DNA from: Shewanella polaris
Lineage (GTDB): Bacteria > Pseudomonadota > Gammaproteobacteria > Enterobacterales > Shewanellaceae
Assembly: GCF_006385555.1 (NCBI RefSeq)
Contig: NZ_CP041036.1
Location: forward strand, 2,666,001 to 2,730,000
Direction of reading: 5' to 3'
Length of the DNA stretch: 64,000 nucleotides
Below the pieces are notes generated by a model. It saw only the letters and a program-made list of their open reading frames with translations. It had not been told where the DNA came from and ran no database searches. Position numbers and translations under genes: made by a program. Below, one piece after another: positions 1 to 8,690 of this stretch (positions are counted from its first letter, which is position 1; every line of letters starts with the position of its first letter).

Positions 1-593
1 TGGTACCATATGAGAGCGATCAAACCACCCACTTTTCGATTATCGATAAATGGGGTAATGCAGTTGCTAACACTTATACCCTTAATTTCAGTTATGGTTC
101 TGGCTTAGTCGCTAAAGGTACTGGCATTTTATTAAATAATGAAATGGACGACTTTTCGGCTAAACCCGGCACCCCCAATGGTTACGGCTTAATTGGTGGT
201 GACGCTAATGCTGTAGAAGGAAATAAGCGCCCTCTTAGTTCAATGAGTCCGACTATGGTAATGAAAGATGGCAAACCATATATTGTTACAGGTAGTCCAG
301 GTGGTTCGCGAATTATTAATATCACTTTGCAAATGATTATGAATGTTATCGACCATCATCTCAATATTGCAGAAGCAACAGCCGCGGCACGAATGCATCA
401 TCAATGGTTACCTGATTTTATCTGGGTAGAACACACATTAAATCAAGATACTATTTCATTACTTGAAGCCAAAGGACATAAAGTTAAAGTCCAAAACGCC
501 ATTGGTAGTACCCAATCAATAATGATGACCGAACAAGGCCTTTTTGGCGCTTCAGATCCAAGACGTTCAGGTTCTGCTGCTATCGGCTACTAA
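1..593 (+). CDS. ggt: gamma-glutamyltransferase, C-terminal part (5' truncated by window edge)
   Basis: Partial gene; the frame is open from base 3 to the TAA at 591-593. The product is the small subunit of a periplasmic gamma-glutamyltransferase, which cleaves gamma-glutamyl bonds of glutathione and transfers the glutamyl group. The visible protein starts with YESDQTTHFSIID. The Thr after Gln (codon 24-26) matches the family's autoprocessing site and N-terminal nucleophile. Further family signatures follow: TYTLNFSYGSG, the GILLNNEMDDFS loop, KRPLSSMSPT and TGSPGGSRI, then a C-terminal GASDPRRSGSAA. The large subunit and signal peptide lie upstream of the window. The family assignment is strong because the order of motifs matches the E. 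coli enzyme throughout. Confidence 0.95.
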   Translation, partial: VPYESDQTTHFSIIDKWGNAVANTYTLNFSYGSGLVAKGTGILLNNEMDDFSAKPGTPNGYGLIGGDANAVEGNKRPLSSMSPTMVMKDGKPYIVTGSPGGSRIINITLQMIMNVIDHHLNIAEATAAARMHHQWLPDFIWVEHTLNQDTISLLEAKGHKVKVQNAIGSTQSIMMTEQGLFGASDPRRSGSAAIGY

Positions 594-616
594 CCTTCGT
601 AAACGGCCAATTATAG

Positions 617-655
617 AATGATAACGATTTTTATTTATCTAAAGTCGTTATCATT
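617..655. terminator. inverted repeat after ggt, probable terminator
   Basis: Perfect 11-bp inverted repeat, AATGATAACGA (617-627) and TCGTTATCATT (645-655), starting 24 bases after the ggt stop. The stem is AT-rich and lacks a long T run, so termination may be weak. The arm also resembles half of a Fur-type box, but no gene start is near enough to favour that reading. The remaining bases to 1033 are very AT-rich; I see only the promoter region of the chemoreceptor gene there. Confidence 0.5.
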
Positions 656-1033
656 ATTGTTTATAATTCATACAATTTAATTATTATTTTTCCGATATCG
701 ATATTTAAAATCAATTTTTTATAATAAGAATTATTTTGTATAAACCTTGTGAGTAACAATACCAAATAAACGTTCAAGATTATCAATCGGAATTTAAAAA
801 TAAATAATCGATTTATAATAAACTGCAAATCAAGAGGTTGCATGCAAAAAATCTAATAAGACAAATGATATTTTTTTGTTTAAAACGCAGCGCTAGTTTT
901 TTAAATATTTACTGTCAGAATAATTACCCCTTTGATTAAGTTAATTCACTATTAAGTAATAATTAATAATTTTATGTAATTATTGAAGCTGTTATTATAA
1001 TCAATATTCAACACTTAAATAAATAAAGGACCC

Positions 1034-2650
1034 ATGCAACTAATTAATTTTAAAATCAGGCATAGAATTGCCCTACTAACACTTGTCGCTATTGTGTCAT
1101 TTATTATTTCATTAATAATCAACCATCAAACAGGGGAAGATAATGCACAACGATTAAATGGACTTCAAACTCAGTTATATCCAGCCCTTAATTTCGCGAC
1201 CATAAACCAAGGGTTATTACTGCAATTAGATCAGACAATTCAGTCAGCAATAACCACTGGTGAAGAAGACAGTTTAGACGTTGCGAAAACGATGGTTAAA
1301 AAAATTACCGATAACTTAAATGAGTTAGCCATATTACTGCCAACTGAAGCTAATAATACCCAACAATGGGTTCGCGATATTACACTTTATTATGATAATG
1401 CCAGAAGCCTAGCAGCTGAGTTTATTAAAGATGATGTCGATTTCAATAAAATAAAAATCCAAGCCGCTGATAACGCTAAACGCTACCAAACCTTAGTAAA
1501 ACAATTTGCACAAAAGAAACAAGAATTAGCTAAGCAGTTTGAACAACAAATACAAACCACTATCGCCAGTACTGAACAAGCAGAAAACAGTGTAATGCTA
1601 ATTGGTATTGTGGCTACGGTTGTGATGATTGCCGTGGGCCTTTTAGTCAATCGATCTATTATCAGTACCATCGACAATGTGACACAGTCATTACGAAACA
1701 TTTCGGAAGGCGAAGGAGACTTACGTTCACGAATTAAATACCAAGGTAAAGATGAAATAGCTGACCTTGTTTATTGGTTTAATCAATTTATTACTAAACT
1801 TCAATCTTCCTTTGCCGATACTAAGCACACGACAGAACATTTAAATGAAGTAGCCAGTGCATTACTTAACGGCAGTCAACAAAGTGAAGTCAATGTGACT
1901 CAGCAAAATGCGGCTATCGAACAGATTTCTCATGCTATGAAAGAAATGTTTGTCAGTGTGACTCATATAGCTGAATACGCATCGAGTGCTGCATTGGAAG
2001 CAGAGAATGCCAACACAGAAGCAAAAAAAGGGTTTGTCATCGTCAATGATGCGGTAAATACCATCAAAGAGTTGGCTGATGAAGTGCAAACAACAGCCGT
2101 TGTGGTGAACCAATTAGATGCTTTTACCCATAAAGTAAACGATATTTTGGGGAGCATAAGCAGCATTGCAGACCAAACAAATTTATTGGCTTTAAATGCG
2201 GCCATTGAAGCAGCTAGAGCGGGTGAACATGGTCGTGGATTTGCCGTAGTTGCTGATGAAGTAAGAACATTAGCTTCTCGCACACAAACATCGACACAAG
2301 AAATACAAAAAGTACTTAAAGAATTAACCACGACCTCAAAGCAAGCTGTTGATGCTATGCAACGAGGCATTAAAACTGCGGATAAAGGTGTTAAATCAAC
2401 CTCTATGGCAGGTGATGCCCTTACAAGTATTACACATAAAGTGAGTGCGATATCAGAAGTAAACGACCAAATTGCCACCGCTACTGAAGAGCAACACAAT
2501 ACTTCTGTTTTGATCCAGCAATATGTGACCGAAATGGAAAGTGGTGCACAAAAAGTCAGGGCGACAACCGCTGATATGGGGGGTATTAGTGTTGATATCC
2601 AAAATATAAGTGAAAGGCTACAATCAATTACAAATCAATTTAAGGTATGA
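1034..2650 (+). CDS. methyl-accepting chemotaxis protein
   Basis: Membrane chemoreceptor of 538 aa that would signal to CheA/CheW. One membrane helix lies near residues 10-29 and a second near 185-205, enclosing a periplasmic all-helical sensor of about 155 residues. A HAMP linker follows (about 206-260, containing [11 protein letters not shown]). The cytoplasmic signalling hairpin has the conserved tip [19 protein letters not shown] and then [12 protein letters not shown] near residues 380-410. The start is supported by AAAGGA six bases upstream. Porin and binding-protein genes follow after 77 bases on the same strand. It may therefore sense a ligand handled by them, which is inference. The exact ligand cannot be read from the sequence. 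Confidence 0.93.
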   Translation: MQLINFKIRHRIALLTLVAIVSFIISLIINHQTGEDNAQRLNGLQTQLYPALNFATINQGLLLQLDQTIQSAITTGEEDSLDVAKTMVKKITDNLNELAILLPTEANNTQQWVRDITLYYDNARSLAAEFIKDDVDFNKIKIQAADNAKRYQTLVKQFAQKKQELAKQFEQQIQTTIASTEQAENSVMLIGIVATVVMIAVGLLVNRSIISTIDNVTQSLRNISEGEGDLRSRIKYQGKDEIADLVYWFNQFITKLQSSFADTKHTTEHLNEVASALLNGSQQSEVNVTQQNAAIEQISHAMKEMFVSVTHIAEYASSAALEAENANTEAKKGFVIVNDAVNTIKELADEVQTTAVVVNQLDAFTHKVNDILGSISSIADQTNLLALNAAIEAARAGEHGRGFAVVADEVRTLASRTQTSTQEIQKVLKELTTTSKQAVDAMQRGIKTADKGVKSTSMAGDALTSITHKVSAISEVNDQIATATEEQHNTSVLIQQYVTEMESGAQKVRATTADMGGISVDIQNISERLQSITNQFKV

Positions 2651-2727
2651 GATTGATTGTAAATGCAGTACCGAAAACAAAAATATAAGCCCAAAGGGCG
2701 TATGAATGATGATAAAGGAGTAACACC

Positions 2728-3951
2728 ATGCAATTTAATGTAAAAGTATTATCTGTTGCTGTTTCGATGGCTATGATCCCTAGCCTAGCGATAGCGGATG
2801 AAGCTGCTGATGCTAAAATAGCTAAACTCGAGCAACAAGTACAAACTTTGCAGTCGCAACAAAACGCCAATTTAGCCGATAAATTCAATTTTAATGGCTT
2901 TATTAGCGGAGCTTATATTAGCTCTGATAATGATGCTGGCTACAACGGAGCCGATACTAGTGCTGATTTCAATCAAGACAGTAAATTAGGTTTTCAAGGC
3001 ACTTTTAACATTACTGACAGCACTCAAGCTGTATTACAGTTAATGATGCGCGGTCAATACGATTGGGAAGTTGAGGCTGAGTGGGCATATCTTTCTCATC
3101 GTTTCGAAAACGGTGTTAAAGTGCGCGCGGGTAAATTACGCGTGCCTTTATTTATGTATTCTGACTATTTAGATGTTGGTTATGCACAACTCTTTTCCCG
3201 TCCTCCAGTAGAAGTATATGGCTCAATCCCATTTTCTTCATATACAGGTGCTGGTGTGTCATACGATGTTGAATACGATGACTCAACATTAACCATGCAA
3301 GCCTTTGGTGGTGAGTCAGATATTAAAAACTCAGCAGTTGAACTAAGTAACCTTATGGGTGCTAACGTAAGTTGGACTGATGAAACTTGGACTCTACGTG
3401 CAGTATATGCTCAAGCACAGATAGATGGGCCTGTTGTCGATGAAGTTGATGTAACTTTGGCACCGAATGTAATCACTCAAGCTAACTACACTGTGTTAGA
3501 ACTTGATGATGAAACGGCATCATTCGTTGGTGTTGGCGCAAGTTACGACAATGGTGAAGTCATTGCAATAACTGAATGGACTCGCCAAGAAATTGATAAT
3601 GCCTTTCCAGATACCGACTCAGGTTATTTAACTTTAGGTTACCGTATTAAAGCATTTACTCCTTACGTAACTGTTGCCTATACCAAAACACAAGACAATG
3701 ATGAACGTTTACCGTTATCTACTGCTGCCGCAACACAAATGATTGCCTTTAATGTTGAACGTACGGCATATAGTTTAGGTTTACGTTGGGACGCTATCGA
3801 TAACGTCGCGATTAAATTTGATCTCACTTACGCTGATGACTTTGGTGATACTTCTGGGGGCCTAAGTTCAAATGGCTACGATTCATCTACTGGCCAATTT
3901 GCCTATGATGACACCTTAGTTTACACCGTTAAATTCGATGCAGTATTTTAA
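2728..3951 (+). CDS. outer-membrane porin with N-terminal coiled coil
   Basis: A 407-aa secreted beta-barrel protein. A signal peptide is visible (residues 1-23, ending SLAIA before DEAAD). A short coiled coil follows (AKIAKLEQQVQTLQSQQ), as in trimeric porins that carry a periplasmic coil. The remainder is rich in alternating aromatic and polar strands, and the last residues are KFDAVF with the terminal Phe typical of outer-membrane proteins. GGAG precedes the ATG with good spacing. It resembles the phosphate- or anion-selective porins of marine gammaproteobacteria. The phosphate-binding-like gene 11 bases downstream fits that, but substrate is inferred. Confidence 0.8.
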   Translation: MQFNVKVLSVAVSMAMIPSLAIADEAADAKIAKLEQQVQTLQSQQNANLADKFNFNGFISGAYISSDNDAGYNGADTSADFNQDSKLGFQGTFNITDSTQAVLQLMMRGQYDWEVEAEWAYLSHRFENGVKVRAGKLRVPLFMYSDYLDVGYAQLFSRPPVEVYGSIPFSSYTGAGVSYDVEYDDSTLTMQAFGGESDIKNSAVELSNLMGANVSWTDETWTLRAVYAQAQIDGPVVDEVDVTLAPNVITQANYTVLELDDETASFVGVGASYDNGEVIAITEWTRQEIDNAFPDTDSGYLTLGYRIKAFTPYVTVAYTKTQDNDERLPLSTAAATQMIAFNVERTAYSLGLRWDAIDNVAIKFDLTYADDFGDTSGGLSSNGYDSSTGQFAYDDTLVYTVKFDAVF

Positions 3952-3962
3952 GGAGTATAGCA

Positions 3963-4358
3963 ATGAAGAAGTTATTAACTGTTTTAGCTATAAGCCTATC
4001 AGCTGTTGTATCAGCTAATGCGGCTGTCGTTGTAATTGGCAATCCTGCTGCTAGTGATTTATCAGCAAATGATGCTAAAAAAGCCTTTTTAGGCAAAGGT
4101 GATTCTTCAGTCGTAGTTTACGAATTAGAAGAAGGTAATCCTACTCGCAGTGAATTTCATCAAGCTGTCACTGGTAAGTCAGATGCACAGCTCAAAGCAT
4201 TTTGGTCTAAACAAGTTTTTACTGGTAAAGGTACTCCACCAGCGACTGTTACTGGTGCAAGCGCAATGAAATCTGCAATTGCGACTAATCCAAATGCTAT
4301 TGGCTATATTGATGAGGCAGATGTCGATGCTTCGGTAAAGGTCATTTTAAAGCCATAA
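3963..4358 (+). CDS. small phosphate ABC transporter substrate-binding-like protein
   Basis: A 131-aa periplasmic protein with a signal peptide (residues 1-20, ending SANA). Its body reads like one lobe of the PstS-like binding fold: VVVIGNPAAS, LSANDAKKAFLGK, then AIATNPNAIGYIDEADVD. The last stretch resembles the segment that follows the phosphate site in PBP-like domains. It is much shorter than a full PstS (over 300 aa). No permease or ATPase is nearby, so it is unlikely to work as a normal ABC transporter component. It lies 11 bases after the porin gene and is probably co-transcribed with it. A role in delivering or sensing ligand for the adjacent receptor is inference. Confidence 0.75.
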   Translation: MKKLLTVLAISLSAVVSANAAVVVIGNPAASDLSANDAKKAFLGKGDSSVVVYELEEGNPTRSEFHQAVTGKSDAQLKAFWSKQVFTGKGTPPATVTGASAMKSAIATNPNAIGYIDEADVDASVKVILKP

Positions 4359-4401
4359 TATAATGCGGTGTTAATTACACCAATAAATGTATTATTAATC
4401 A

Positions 4402-4434
4402 GTCGAGCAACCTAATGGTTGCTCGGCTTTTTTT
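4402..4434 (+). terminator. rho-independent terminator
   Basis: Stem CGAGCAACC / GGTTGCTCG with loop TAAT (4404-4425), followed by GC and seven T residues. It ends the porin and binding-protein unit. Confidence 0.9.
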
Positions 4435-4562
4435 GTTACAAACTAATCACAAAATAGTGAATAAAAATAGGTAGAATTTATCCTGGAAATATACATTAAA
4501 AATTAAGTTCGTTTAATAGCCGCTTTATTGTGACTAAAAGGCTTAAAAAAAAAGGAAAAATT

Positions 4563-6740
4563 ATGAAGGGCTCATCCCTTAAACCACTTTTCGCCAGCAT
4601 TGCCATTGTATTTGCTTTAAGCGCCTGTTCTTCCCAAACGACAGAACAAACCACCGCGATGAATTTATCTGCTGCGCAAATAAAACAACAACATGCTGAC
4701 AATCCATTTTTTAAACCTTATGGTACATTTTTCGAAATACCTGATTTTGCAAACATCACTACAGACGATTATCTTCCCGCTTTTGAAGCCGGCATAGCCG
4801 AACTACAACAACAAATTAGTGCTATTGCCAACAATCCACAAACGCCAACCTTTGCCAATACGATTGAAGCGATGGAGTTTTCAGGGGACTTATTAACTCG
4901 AGTGGCCAACGTCTTCTTTAATTTAACGGGTGCAGACACCAACGACGCATTACAGGCAATATCCAAGCAGATTTCACCCAAGCTTTCATCATCACAAGAT
5001 GATATTTATCTTAATGATAAGCTGTTTAAACGAGTTAAAGCCGTTTATGAGCAACGTGATAACTTGCCGCTTAATACTGCACAAGCTAAGTTACTCGACG
5101 ATACATACAAATCATTTACCCGCGGCGGCGCCAATTTATCTGCAGATGATAAACTGAAACTTCGAAGCTTAAATGAACAAATTGGTAAGCTAAGTCTAAC
5201 ATTCGGCGACAATGTATTAGCCGAAACCAATGACTTTCAACTTATCATCGATAACCAAGATGATTTATCTGGCCTACCACAAGATGTGATTGACACTGCA
5301 GCACGCAAAGCAACTAGACTTGGCCATCCTGGTAAATGGATTTTTACTCCGCATCGTCCGTCAATAACCCCTTTTTTGACCTATGCAGATAATAGACAGT
5401 TGCGTGAAACACTTTACAAAGCGTATGTTTCTAAAGCCAATAACAATAATGAATTCGATAACAAAAAAGTTCTCGCTAAAATTGCCTCATTACGAGCGCA
5501 ACGAGCTAAACTTATGGGTTACCAATCTCATGCTCATTTTGTGTTAGAAGAACGTACAGCTAAGACCCCAGAAAATGTTTATGGCTTATTAGATAAAGTG
5601 TGGCCAGCTGCATTAAATCAAGCTAAAAATGAAGTGGCCGATATGCAAGCACTTGTCGATGCTCAAGGTGCAGGCTTCGCCATAGAAGCATGGGATTGGT
5701 GGTACTATTCAGATAAAATTCGAGTGGCAAAATACAGTTTTAATGAGCAACAAACCAAGCCTTACTTTTCACTTGAAAGTACATTAAAAGGCGTGTTTTA
5801 CACTGCTAATCGTTTATATGGTATTACCGTAAAAGAACGTACAGATTTGCCCAAATACCACCCAGACGTTCGCACCTGGGAAATATACGATAAAGATGGT
5901 AGTTTGATGGCGGTATTTATGGGGGACTATTTTGTCCGTCAAAGTAAACGCGGTGGCGCATGGATGAACTCGTACCGCCGTCAATATAATATGAACGATG
6001 TTGAATCAAAACCCATTGTCGTTAATGTACTTAACTTTCCACGCCCTGCCGGAAACGAACCTGCGTTATTAACCTTTGATGAAGCAAGTACCCTGTTCCA
6101 TGAATTTGGCCATGCCTTACATGGCATGTTGTCAGATGTGGAATATCGCTCACAATCTGGTACCGCTGTGCCCCGCGACTATGTTGAGTTTCCTTCACAA
6201 GTAATGGAAAACTGGATGACGCAACCAGAAGTGTTGGCCCAATTTGCTAAACACTACCAAACGGGTGAAGTAATACCACAGTCATTGATTGAAAAAATTC
6301 AAGCTGCAAGCCAATTCAACCAAGGATTTTCCACGGTTGAATACATGGCGGCAACCTATTTAGATCTTGATTGGCATTCGCTGCAAGATAGCAACGTTCG
6401 TGATGCGGCCAAGTTTGAAATGGCCTCATTAAACAAAATGGGATTGATTAATGAAATAGCACCCCGTTATCGTAGTACTTACTTTTCACATATTTTTGCA
6501 GGCGGTTATTCGGCTGGATACTATAGCTATCTGTGGTCTGATATTCTCGGGGCCGACGCCTTCGAAGCCTTCAAAGAAAATGGCATATTTGATCCTGAAA
6601 CCGCACAAAAGTTCCGTGACAATATTTTATCCAAAGGTGGCAGTGCAGACCCTATGTTGTTGTATAAACAATTTAGAGGAAAAGAAGCCGGCATAGAACC
6701 ACTGTTACGCAGCAGAGGTTTATTAAAAGACAAGTCTTAA
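4563..6740 (+). CDS. dcp: M3 family peptidyl-dipeptidase, lipoprotein
   Basis: Zinc metallopeptidase of the M3 family (oligopeptidase / peptidyl-dipeptidase Dcp type), about 725 aa. It carries the HExxH motif in TLFHEFGHALHG and a downstream helix with the third ligand region (QVMENWM). The start was set at 4563 and not at an in-frame ATG 33 bases upstream. AAGGAAAAATT precedes 4563 with correct spacing, and the protein then begins with a clean lipoprotein signal, MKGSSLKPLFASIAIVFALS, with lipobox LSAC. Hence it is probably anchored in the envelope and trims short peptides there. E. coli Dcp is not a lipoprotein of this type, so cell location may differ. Confidence 0.9.
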   Translation: MKGSSLKPLFASIAIVFALSACSSQTTEQTTAMNLSAAQIKQQHADNPFFKPYGTFFEIPDFANITTDDYLPAFEAGIAELQQQISAIANNPQTPTFANTIEAMEFSGDLLTRVANVFFNLTGADTNDALQAISKQISPKLSSSQDDIYLNDKLFKRVKAVYEQRDNLPLNTAQAKLLDDTYKSFTRGGANLSADDKLKLRSLNEQIGKLSLTFGDNVLAETNDFQLIIDNQDDLSGLPQDVIDTAARKATRLGHPGKWIFTPHRPSITPFLTYADNRQLRETLYKAYVSKANNNNEFDNKKVLAKIASLRAQRAKLMGYQSHAHFVLEERTAKTPENVYGLLDKVWPAALNQAKNEVADMQALVDAQGAGFAIEAWDWWYYSDKIRVAKYSFNEQQTKPYFSLESTLKGVFYTANRLYGITVKERTDLPKYHPDVRTWEIYDKDGSLMAVFMGDYFVRQSKRGGAWMNSYRRQYNMNDVESKPIVVNVLNFPRPAGNEPALLTFDEASTLFHEFGHALHGMLSDVEYRSQSGTAVPRDYVEFPSQVMENWMTQPEVLAQFAKHYQTGEVIPQSLIEKIQAASQFNQGFSTVEYMAATYLDLDWHSLQDSNVRDAAKFEMASLNKMGLINEIAPRYRSTYFSHIFAGGYSAGYYSYLWSDILGADAFEAFKENGIFDPETAQKFRDNILSKGGSADPMLLYKQFRGKEAGIEPLLRSRGLLKDKS

Positions 6741-7458
6741 TATTTTGACTTAACTCTTTTTTACAATATTATTCGTGATGGCTTTTGTAGCATTGCGAAT
6801 TTTTTTATCATTAAAGTTAAAAATTTCCTCTTTAAAAGACAATTTACATTTAACGATATTTATCACAACGAATAAATTTTGCATATAGCAGTCCGCTTCT
6901 ACTGAAAAATCACACATTTAATATTCATTAAAACAATCCCCTTGTCACCCATCATCTTTGATGCTGGTTAATTGTGCAAACAGACTCAGTTTTTCAGTTT
7001 GAGGCGCCTTGAATTGAAAAACCTGAGTGACTCTGAACTGACCAGATATTTAATGAGATTGGGATTACTGGCCCAAAAGGCGCAGAACTCCCGTTGAATG
7101 ACCAGATAATTGTTTGAATAAGTATATTTAGGGCTTCACCACAATTGATTCATTAATTATGCTTATAATACGAATTTTTTCATTTTGTTATTAATATAGG
7201 TAAGGAATGCTAACATTGCGTAAGAGGCTTAAATGAAAAGAATTCGCCTCGGGGCCTGACTCCGCATATCCACAAAGAAAATGGGACACCCTTTAAAAAG
7301 TAGAATAAACTTTCTCTAGGCCAACTTATTAAAGGTTTCAAAAATATAAGTGGGAATAGGTTAACTTAACTAGCGACAAAAATGATATGATAATCAGATT
7401 AAAATAAAACAACTTCTTTATATTAATAAAAGTTATATCTTATGAAATTAAGTTTCTA

Positions 7459-7562
7459 ATGAGTAACAAAAATGATAAACACGAACAGTCTTCACGCTAA
7501 TCTAATTAACAGTGAAGGTACTGAGCAGCGTTAGATCTTCACAAAAACAATAGGTTACTCAT
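7459..7562. repeat. inverted repeat enclosing alternative hairpins
   Basis: ATGAGTAAC (7459-7467) pairs perfectly with GTTACTCAT (7554-7562). Inside, GTGAAG (7512-7517) can pair with either of two CTTCAC copies, at 7490-7495 or 7537-7542, so two folds exclude each other. This may be a structured leader, a small mobile-element relic, or chance in AT-rich DNA. Confidence 0.35.
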
Positions 7563-7883
7563 ATGTACGCCAGCTTAACTATTTAAATTACAGTTAAGTT
7601 TACATTCTGACACTTCCGTGATTATCTTTAAATATCAGTTTATTCTTTAATTTATAATTTTATCAACGTTATAGCTAATGGCAAAAACTAACTGGTACAT
7701 TAATAATGTTAAATAATTTATAAATATTATTACTTTTGTTACATAGATGAATTAAATAACACCGGGAATTTACAAAAGCACTCAGTTAAATAATTATTAA
7801 TCGAGAATAATCATATTAACTCATTAATGTATTTATTAGCTTAGCCTGATTTCGTATACTGATTGAAAACACTATATTTATTA

Positions 7884-7964
7884 TTCTATATAGTAAATAT
7901 AGTGTTCTATATAGTAAATATAGTGTTCTATATTGGTACGGTATCTATATTGGTACGTTATCTA
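7884..7964. repeat. two sets of short tandem repeats upstream of the dehydrogenase operon
   Basis: A 21-bp unit beginning TTCTATATAGTAAATATAG is repeated exactly twice (7884-7904, 7905-7925). It is followed by a 17-bp unit TCTATATTGGTACG(G/T)TA repeated twice with one change (7927-7943, 7944-7960). The repeats run to within about 14 bases of the start codon. They therefore occupy the promoter or leader of the operon. Confidence 0.85.
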
Positions 7965-7977
7965 TTTAGGAAAGATG

Positions 7978-8688
7978 ATGAATATAAAAAAAACTCTAAA
8001 CAACTCCAGAAGAAAATTTTTAAAAGAAGCGACAATCGCTATTTCAGTAGTCGCTATGGCCCCGAATCTAGTTATACCAACCCTTGCTCAACCTTTAGAT
8101 ATTGATTTAGGGGAATATAAACCAAGCTACTTTTCTGCTAATGAATGGGCATTCATCCTAGCAGCAACCGATCGCCTTATACCTGCAGATGCTACTGGAC
8201 CCGGTGCTTTAGACACTAATGTTCCGGTATTTATTGACAAGCAAATGCAAGGGAGATTCGGTAACGCTCTAGATTGGTATATGCAACCGCCATTTTTATC
8301 TGCTAAACCAGAAATGGGCTATCAATCATCTCTTACACCTGCGCAAACCTACAGACAAGGGATTAAAGCAACAGAAGATTACTGCCATCAAACCTATCAA
8401 AAATCCTTTGCAGAACTATCAGACAGTGAAAAAGACATGGTGCTTAGTCAGTTACAATTAGGTGAAATTCAATTTTCTGATCTTAGCTCAATGCAGTTTT
8501 TCTCTTTCTTATTACAGAATACCAAAGAAGGCTACTTTGCAGATCCTATTCATAGCGGCAATAAAAATTTAGCGAGTTGGAAAATGATTGGTTTTCCAGG
8601 GGCTAGAGCCTCATTCAAAGAATGGGTAGCTTACCCTAATGTTGAATACCCACTTGGACCTGTAAGTATTGAAGGAGAGAGGGGATAA
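7978..8688 (+). CDS. gluconate 2-dehydrogenase subunit 3 family protein (Tat-exported small subunit)
   Basis: Small subunit of a membrane-bound FAD dehydrogenase complex, about 236 aa. The N-terminus carries a twin-arginine export signal, NSRRKFLKEA, followed by a hydrophobic stretch ending LAQP. The folded flavoprotein encoded next has no signal of its own, so this subunit probably carries it across the membrane; such hitchhiking is known in this family. The body shows the family features LAATDRLIPADATGPGA and FFSFLLQNTKEGYFADP. Two ATGs lie in tandem (7975, 7978); AGGA at 7968-7971 fits the second better. The stop lies two bases before the flavoprotein ATG. Confidence 0.88.
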   Translation: MNIKKTLNNSRRKFLKEATIAISVVAMAPNLVIPTLAQPLDIDLGEYKPSYFSANEWAFILAATDRLIPADATGPGALDTNVPVFIDKQMQGRFGNALDWYMQPPFLSAKPEMGYQSSLTPAQTYRQGIKATEDYCHQTYQKSFAELSDSEKDMVLSQLQLGEIQFSDLSSMQFFSFLLQNTKEGYFADPIHSGNKNLASWKMIGFPGARASFKEWVAYPNVEYPLGPVSIEGERG

Positions 8689-8690
8689 AT

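Larger units (their letters stand above)
6741..7977. other. long AT-rich intergenic region with palindromes and a possible coding remnant
   Basis: About 1.2 kb without a convincing gene. It contains an imperfect palindrome (6984-7028) centred on GAGGCGCCTT. Overlapping it is a short frame from TTG 6972 to TGA 7097 that reads protein-like (ending MRLGLLAQKAQNSR) and may be the tail of a lost gene. The sequence TGACCAGATA occurs twice, near 7040 and 7099. A structured segment lies at 7459-7562 and tandem repeats at 7884-7964, both listed separately. Otherwise I see nothing identifiable. Confidence 0.5.

Noticed and set aside
617..655. Fur box
   Set aside because: Only one half resembles the Fur consensus and the nearest gene start is nearly 400 bases away; a hairpin after ggt is simpler.
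1963..2499. Long minus-strand frame opposite the chemoreceptor
   Set aside because: It mirrors the signalling domain codons and has Cys/Ser-rich, low-complexity content; a shadow of the real gene.
4530..4562. Upstream ATG for the M3 peptidase
   Set aside because: It would put a basic, Lys-rich extension before a perfect lipoprotein signal; the downstream ATG has the better ribosome site.
7884..7964. CRISPR repeats
   Set aside because: Units are directly tandem with no spacers, only two copies each, and no cas gene is present.
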